This document shows positions 58,153-64,000 of a stretch of DNA of 64,000 bases, one piece after another. The notes beneath the pieces are model-generated. The model was not told the origin of the DNA, did not search any database, and worked only from the letters and a program-made list of their open reading frames with translations. Each line of letters begins with the position of its first letter. Position 1 is the first letter of the stretch. This DNA comes from Hordeum vulgare subsp. vulgare (Eukaryota; Streptophyta; Magnoliopsida; Poales; Poaceae), in NCBI RefSeq assembly GCF_904849725.1, contig NC_058521.1, positions 562,670,176 through 562,734,175 on the forward strand, read 5' to 3'. The position numbers and the translations under genes were made by a program.

Positions 58153-58226
58153 TGTCATGGGTATAAGTCTGACAGTAGATGTGTCCAACTGTCGTGGGTA
58201 TAAGTCTGACAGTAGATGTGTAGGGT
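58153..58226 (+). repeat. 37-bp tandem duplication at the element's 5' tip
   Basis: The terminal unit TGTC(A/G)TGGGTATAAGTCTG occurs at 58153-58189 and again from 58190. The copies differ at one base in the first 30 and then diverge. Confidence 0.8.
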
Positions 58227-58391
58227 ACGAAAGGATGGGCAGAGCCTTAGCTACGGCGAGGTTGTATGAGTTCAGGCCCCTCCACGGTAGAGGTAATAGC
58301 CCTACGTCTCAGTGCTCTTGGGAGCTTGTTGTCGAGTGAAATATGGATTACAGTGAATTGCTAACCCCTGCACCAGTGGGGAAGGGTGGCT

Positions 58392-58398
58392 TATATAG
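58392..58398 (+). promoter_or_regulatory. TATA box of the LTR-like segment
   Basis: TATATAG within GGCTTATATAGAG, about 875 bp upstream of the ATG at 59267, in the same orientation as the gene. The stretch between 58750 and 59266 holds no gene. Confidence 0.5.
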
Positions 58399-59266
58399 AG
58401 TGCGCTGCCCTTCACAACGGTTCGGTGCACAGGGGTGGAGTAGTGGCGAGTAAATGCCTACGTTACAGGTAACGTACGTCTTAAATGCTAATAAAGGCAC
58501 ATGGAAACGTATGACCGTTACCCTCCAGGGGGGTTACGATGCACAGAGTGGAATCCAGTCGGTAAGTTTGATACGCTCCGAATGCTCATCTCCGACTGGA
58601 TGATGGTGGATCCGTCACCGACTGGATAATGGGAAGTCCTTAATTCAGTCGGAACTGACTAAGGGCCTTATCCCTTATGAAGGGTAGTCCTTGGGTAGGA
58701 CTTATAGGGCAGGCCTATGACCCTACCCTAGGACTATAACCCCATCATTAGTCCCCGAATGGATTGGGGTTGGAACGACGAAGCGATGCTTGGAGTACGG
58801 ATCCGACTGGTACGGATGCAACTTTGGTGTTGTTTGCCTCGATCCATTTTATCTTCTTTGACCCATGATCCGAGTGGATGTATTTGTGAAACGAACCGTT
58901 AGGGACCGAGTGCTTCTGCAGTATCTTTTGACGTGACTGGTCAACTGACAGCGGCGGATTTTCCGGGATCCTCAAATTTCGGTTGCCGCGCGCTCGGCGG
59001 AGATGACGACATCGCAATCGAGGAGTACTTGATGCCTTGATTCCCGCGCCTTCATCTTCTCCACTGATATCGCAGCAACCGGTCGAGGGATAATATTTCG
59101 GGGCCACTTGCTAGTGACCCAGTCGGAACCCTATTTAAACTTCTGCGGCGAGGGTTTTTCGTTACGCTCGCCTGATAGCTCGCACTTGCCCCGTTTCGCT
59201 CGCCACCTCCTGCGCATCTCAAGCTCTTTCCTTCTCCTTCTCCCTTGCGGGTGTGCAACCTCCACC

Positions 59267-62200
59267 ATGACAAAGGGACAGACAAGCAAGCTTGAGGCAC
59301 GGAAGAAGAAGGGGAAGGCGGCGGCTCCTGCTCAGCGGCGGCAGCGAGCGCTACCGGTGGGTTGGATCCAGGGGGATTTCCTCCCCTCCACGGTGACGGA
59401 GGAGAACTTGCTGGAGTTGGTGCAGCATGGAATGATTGCGCACAGGTCGTGGAGGTTGCCGGCGGAGGGCGAAACCGAGCCGGCGCCCCGGGAGGGGGAG
59501 CGCGTCTTGCTGCTCAGCCATGTGCACCGAGGTTTCTCTCTGCCTCCCCATCCCTTCTTCAAAGGTATAATGAACCACTTCGGGGCGCAGCTCCACCATT
59601 TCCCCCCAAACGCCATAGCTCATCTCTCTGCCTTCGTCGTGTTGTGCGAGTGTTTCATCGGCTGTCCTCCCCCATTGGGGGCTTTTCAAACACATCTTCT
59701 CTGCTAGGTCCCAAACCATCAAACGACTTAACCAGTCGGATGATAAAACTCACCTCCTCCAGCTCTGTGGAGGCTTAGGCTTCCAAAATAAGAGCAAAAG
59801 TAGCTATCCCTCTCTTCAGTTGAGTGAATCTGTTAGGAACTGGCAGTCGACATGGTTCTACTGCCAGGACGTTGCATGCCCGAATGCCACAACTGGACTG
59901 CCTCCTTTTAGCTTAGACCGACCGGCTCTGCCTAAGCAGCTCGCGCTCACGAAGGCGGAGAAGGTTCAGATCCAACCTCTGGTAGATGCGCTTGTAGATG
60001 TCGTTCGTAGGGGAGTCACGGCATAGATTTGCTGGAGGTTTTCCTGGGTCGGCGTATCCAGCCTCTGCAAGCTCGACACCACGCCATGTGGCACTACACG
60101 GGGCCTGAGGACTCCACTCGGACTAATGTCGAGTGCGTGACCGGGGAGATGGTGGCGTCATGGGTCCTCAACATCCCGGGCGCCTGCGAAAACCCCAGAG
60201 GGGCCCGACGAGTGAAGGCCTTCCGCGCGGACAACCCTCCTCCGAATGAGGTGAGTAAAACTTGTCGAGTGAACACAATTGTCTTAGATTTATCGCTTTC
60301 TTGAATCACTGTCTGACGTCTGATGTTGTCTACTGTATCTTGTGTAGGAGTGGACTAACTGGTTTTCCCCTGTCTCGAACGGGAATCCGGCCGAGGAGGA
60401 GGAAGGCAGCCTGGAGGGCAGCGTGGAGAGCGTCAAGTACGTCTCCGACAGTGGGGAGACGGAGGAGGAGTCCGAAGAAGAGGAGGAAGAAGATGAAGAG
60501 CAGAACTTGCCACCCCCACCGCTAGAGCTCCGAACTAAGCGTCGTCATGAACCCGCGGCTCCTTTGGCCCCTCCAGCATCCTCGAGTGCGCCGCCAGCTG
60601 CTCCTGTGGTACCGAGTGCCTCGCCGACTGTTCCCGTTGCTCCGAGTGCTCGGAGCACAAAGAGGACCAGGGACTCTGCTGCTGAGCCTGTGGGCCAGCC
60701 CTCTAAGGGGGCCAAACCGAGTGGATCTAAGCCTCGGAAGGCTTTGCCGCGGATGAGGGTCGCAGTTCCCGTCACCTCAACGTAAGTGCATTGTTCTTCT
60801 ATCTTCTTCCAGTATTTGATTGAACTCCTGCTTATTGGTCGAATGAATTTTACTCGACAAAGTTGCCACCTCTGCCACCTCTCCGGCAAGCCAGGGGGAC
60901 GATCCCATGGAGATGGACAACGTTGTCACATCCATCCAGGTGCGTCGTGGCGATTCCGAGAGTTTACATTATTGCATCACGAATTCTGTCTTTGGTCTTG
61001 CCTTTTTCCTGTGGCCTCACGCCGTTCGGTCGGGTTTCCCTCAGGGGTGATTTATGTGGAGGAGGGCGACCAGGGGAGGTCTGAGCAAGCTGCGGTGCCT
61101 GTCCTTGAGGCTGTTCCGCCGGTTACTACTCTCGCCATGGACGCGCCGCCGACCGAGACGATGTCGTCGACTGAAACGGCGCTGATCGCTGCTAAACCGA
61201 CTGGAGCAGGCCTTGGGATGCCCAAGGAGTCTCCTACGATGCCAGGTCCGTCGACTGTCCAGTACAACGTCCAGCGCATCCCGGAAGATCAGGTGGGAGC
61301 TGCCAAGGGGGCCATGGTGCAGGCGGAGTTGATGGCGGGAGAGGCCAAGAGAGCGTACGACTCCATCGCGTCCGTGTACAAGCGAAGCTTGGAACTGCGG
61401 GACGATATCCGAGTAAGTGGGCTAGTAAGTATTTACTTTCCTCTTGTAACCCAGTGGGTGTGAGCAATGCAGTCGGATAGAGTATGATTATTTTGTAGTG
61501 GGTTCACTCTTAGTGAACCCAGTGGGTGTAGTCCCCGAGACTTCTGTCGAGTGCTTGCACCGGCAGTTGTCTTTATACACATTTCCTTTAACTAGATGAG
61601 ATAAAAAACTAATCTGTTCGAATGTTACCGGTGGGGGCACTCCGAGTGCACCTACTGGATGAGTCCCAGAGAGTAAATTTACTCAGGTCGGGTAGTAGTA
61701 ACTCATAGGTTTGTTTGTTGTCATGTATCTCAATAGGGCTGACCTGTTTGAGCTTCATGCCAGTGGGGTCACTCTTAGTGAACCCACTGGGTGTAGTCCC
61801 CGAGACCGCTGTCGACTGCTTGCGTCGGCAGGGGTCTGAAGAACTTAGAATTTTTATTGTTGTCCTTGTTGAATTTGTCTGATCGTCTCTTGGCGCTGAC
61901 TTGTAGCAAACTTGCGAGATGGGAGCAGCCTACGAGACTCTGAGGGCTGAAAAGGTTCAGTTTGCTGGGGAACTGGATGCAGCAATGGTTGCCTTGGCTG
62001 GTATGAAGGATGTTCTGGCTGAACGAGAAAATTCCTTGGAGGAGGCCCGTGAGGCAAACAAGGCATTGGCGGCTGAAGTGGAGAAAATGGGGAAACAAAG
62101 GACCGAGCTGATGGGACAGATGAAAGTGTTGAACAGGCAGTGCATAGCACAGGAAAATTACGTCAGTGACTGGGCCCGGAAGATGATAGCACTTCTCGGT

Positions 62201-62771
62201 GGTAAGTTCTGTTTTTTCCGAGTGCTTGTGGACTGTCCATTTCATTCTGCGCTTACTGTTTGCTCGTCCTGTCTTTGAAGATTTTTGCATGGACGCTGAG
62301 GTTGAAGCGGATGACGTTGAGCGGTCGATTCTTGCGAACGTTCCACTCGGCGAGGATGCCAATCGAGATATGCTCTGAGCGCACATTCGCCTGGGCAAAG
62401 TGGGACCTTTCATCGGTCGACTGAGAGAGGTCGTCGGCCGAATCGACAAGGAGCTTTGGCCTGAAGACGAGTCGCGTCACGAGATGGAAGGCTTGATGAC
62501 TCGGCTGGAGGAGGTCCTGAACCGAGTGCAGGCGTGGAAGAAATCTGCGGCTCGCTGTGGTGCGGACGTCGCTCTGTCGCTTGTCCAAGTGCACTGCAAG
62601 GAAGCTCGCGAAGAGAAGCTGAAGGCGTTGCAGGTCGCCAACACGAAAAAGCTTCGATTCGAAGACTTCATGGAGACCTTCCTTGAGAGCGCCACTCGCA
62701 TCGCCGACGGGATCGACCTCGACACATTCGTGGAGCCTGCCAGTCCCAGTGCCAGTCCTCACGATGTTTAA
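59267..62771 (+). pseudogene. Multi-exon Transposase_28-like ('putative gypsy type transposon') gene, inactivated
   Basis: Blocks: 59267-60250 (GTGAGT donor), 60348-60781, a short exon ending at about 60951, 61045-61412, 61907-62201, 62281-62771. Exon 1 encodes the plant domain with RVLLLSHVHRGFSLPPHPFF, FGAQLHHFPPNAIAHL and NWQSTWFYCQD, then RRIQPLQARHH and NPRGARRVKA. Exon 2 is acidic then Pro/Ala/Ser-rich and basic, possibly a nuclear localisation segment. Exon 5 is a coiled coil (AEKVQFAGELDAAMVALAGM), and the last exon ends PSASPHDV. Lesions: five C instead of four at 59669-59673 (+1), one base lost near 60020 (-1), and TGA at 62376-62378 where related copies would be expected to have an Arg codon. 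Splice sites are otherwise canonical. The function of this family is unknown. Exon 3 limits are uncertain. Confidence 0.65.
61498..61832 (+). repeat. Direct repeat within an intron of the Transposase_28-like gene
   Basis: A segment of about 70 bp containing CACTCTTAGTGAACCCA and GTGTAGTCCCCGAGAC lies at 61498-61570 and again at 61763-61832, in the intron between 61412 and 61907. Confidence 0.7.
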
Positions 62772-63013
62772 GAAAACTTTTTGCCTTGGCATGCCGAGTG
62801 TTGGTTGTAAGAAACTTTGGCCACTGCTGTTGGCCGTCACATTCTTGGTTCGGTGTGGATAAGCTTGATCTACACCGAACCGACTATCTTTAGGCGAACT
62901 TTGAATTTGAATCGAAACTTTTGCTCTTCTTCTGCCAAAGAGTTGTTGACACGATTTTGGCTCGTGGTTTTTGTTTGGCGTTTCTTGGTGAAGCCAATAG
63001 CAAACATGCGGAG

Positions 63014-64000
63014 CATGTAATTGTCAGTTGTCTTGACATCTGCATGAGCCTCACTAAGGGTCTGCTGAGTCCCCGAGTGGATCTGTAGGATACACTCGAA
63101 GGCAATTGAGTACTTAGGCGATTCGTGATCGCGGCTAAGTCTTCGAGTGCGACTGTAAGGTCGTACTCGGAGCGAGTTGCTACCCATGTAATTGTCAGTA
63201 GTCTTGACATCTACATGAGCCTCAATGAGGGTCATGCTACTCATGTAATTGTCAGTTGTTTTGACATCTACATGAGCCTCACTGAGGGTCTGTTGAGTCC
63301 CCGAGTGTATCTGTAGGATACACTCGAAGGCCATTGAGTACTTAGGCGATTCGTGATCGTGGCTAAGTCTTCGAGTGCGACTGTGAGGTCGTGCTCGGAG
63401 CGAGTTGTTACTCATGTAATTGTCAGTAGTCTTGACATCTACATGAGCCTCAATGAGGGTCATGCTACTCATGTAATTGTCAGTTGTTTTGACATCTACA
63501 TGAGCCTCACTGAGGGTCTGTTGAGTCCCCGAGTGTATCTGTAGGATACACTCGAAGGCCATTGAGTACTTAGGCGATTCGTGATCGCGGCTAAGTCTTT
63601 GCGTGCGACTGTGAGGTCGTGCTCGGAGCGAGTTGTTACTCATGTAATTGTCAGTGGTCTTGACATCTACATGAGCCTCAATGAGGTTCTGCTATTCATG
63701 TAATTGTCAGTGGTCTTGACATCTACATGAGCCTCATTGAGGTTCTGCTAAGCCTCCGACTGGATCTGTGAAATACACTCAAAGGAAGCTTTCTATTTAA
63801 GCGATTCTTGATCGCAGACAAGTCTCTGAGTACGACGTTAAGTGTACACTCGGAGAAAGTGTGTAGTTAGGCGATTCGCGATCGCAGCTAAGTCCTCGAG
63901 TGCGACGGTTAGTGCACACTCGGAGAAAATTTGTATTTAGGCGATTCTTGATCGCAGCTAAGTCTCCAAGTGCGACGTTTAGTGCACACTCGGAGAAAGT
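63014..64000. repeat. Hierarchical tandem array: 228-bp units, then 70-bp units
   Basis: The marker GCGATTCGTGATCGCGGCTA recurs at about 63118, 63346 and 63574 (period 228 bp), with a diverged copy at 63801, then at 63871 and 63941 (period 70 bp), up to the window end. Within the 228-bp unit, a hairpin motif starting CATGTAATTGTCAGT and ending CTACATGAG is present twice; it occurs seven times in all, at about 63014, 63185, 63242, 63413, 63470, 63641 and 63697. The long minus-strand ORF (62870-63643) is this repeat read through, not a gene. Confidence 0.9.

Larger units (their letters stand above)
58153..64000 (+). mobile_element. Gypsy-type element carrying a Transposase_28-like gene, right end outside window
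   Basis: It starts TGTCATGGGTATAAGTCTGA at the point where the preceding gypsy ORF is cut. An LTR-like segment with TATATAG (58392) runs to about 58747 (...CCCCATCA). I see no standard primer site after it. A multi-exon gene (59267-62771) and a tandem array (63014-64000) follow. Candidate target duplication GTAAT (58148-58152). The class 'gypsy' rests on the gene it carries; its own pol is not in view. Confidence 0.55.

Noticed and set aside
62870..63643. 257-codon minus ORF with internal protein repeats
   Set aside because: It is the 228-bp tandem array read in a frame that happens to lack stops; 228 is divisible by 3, so the open frame repeats automatically.
63014..64000. CRISPR-like array
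   Set aside because: Direct repeats are contiguous, with no unique spacers, in a plant retroelement; no cas genes.

Overview
This is a plant nuclear window, almost certainly from a Triticeae grass (wheat, barley or Aegilops). It has two GC-rich intron-containing genes of grass type. The rest is nested LTR retrotransposons of families I recognise from Triticeae: an Angela/BARE/WIS copia element, a Sukkula-type LARD and a Sabrina-like gypsy element, plus Stowaway-like and other MITEs. There is no bacterial, organellar or CRISPR signal.

Layout. (1) 1-12549: one minus-strand LARD, left-truncated by the window edge. It has LTRs of about 4.86 kb (1-4593 partial, 7694-12549 complete) around a 3.1-kb non-coding internal domain with a tRNA-iMet primer site. 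(2) 12550-17130: the gene island. A decayed LINE tail is followed by a 7-exon prolyl 4-hydroxylase (13424-14900, +) with a C-terminal ShK domain. A 2-exon glycerol-3-phosphate acyltransferase (15030-17024, -) converges on it. The two stop codons are only 129 bp apart, with a perfect 12-bp hairpin between them. (3) 17130-22246: intergenic DNA with four MITE-like elements, small tandem duplications and a truncated acidic coiled-coil ORF. (4) 22247-32048: a minus-strand Angela-like LTR fragment split by a complete plus-strand Angela element (22654-31610) flanked by the target duplication GAAAC. The element's two LTRs are nearly identical and its pol is intact.

(5) 32049-64000: a stack of insertions. 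A damaged copia element (32049-36137) is interrupted by a second LARD-like element (LTR 36138-39954, internal 39955-43006, second LTR from 43007). That second LTR is split by a Sabrina-like gag-pro-only gypsy element (44741-52812) and by another gypsy element (from 52871). The latter is itself interrupted at 58153 by a plus-strand element carrying a multi-exon 'putative gypsy-type transposon' (Transposase_28-like) pseudogene and a 228-bp/70-bp tandem repeat array that runs off the right edge.

The two host genes probably act in different pathways: secretory-pathway hydroxylation of proline-rich proteins, and sn-2 acylglycerol synthesis for cutin or suberin type lipids. Their overlapping 3' ends make mutual transcript interference possible. 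The retroelements include only one with a complete pol (Angela). The two LARDs, the Sabrina-like element and the acidic-ORF gypsy element lack reverse transcriptase and integrase in the visible sequence, so they would need enzymes supplied in trans. The best unusual leads are: the two independent LARD-type elements and their promoter/leader architecture; a possible -1 frameshift site joining gag to protease in the Sabrina-like element; a swap of coding modules between two related gypsy elements; and the hierarchical hairpin array at the right end. Homology calls are from motif recognition without database searches.
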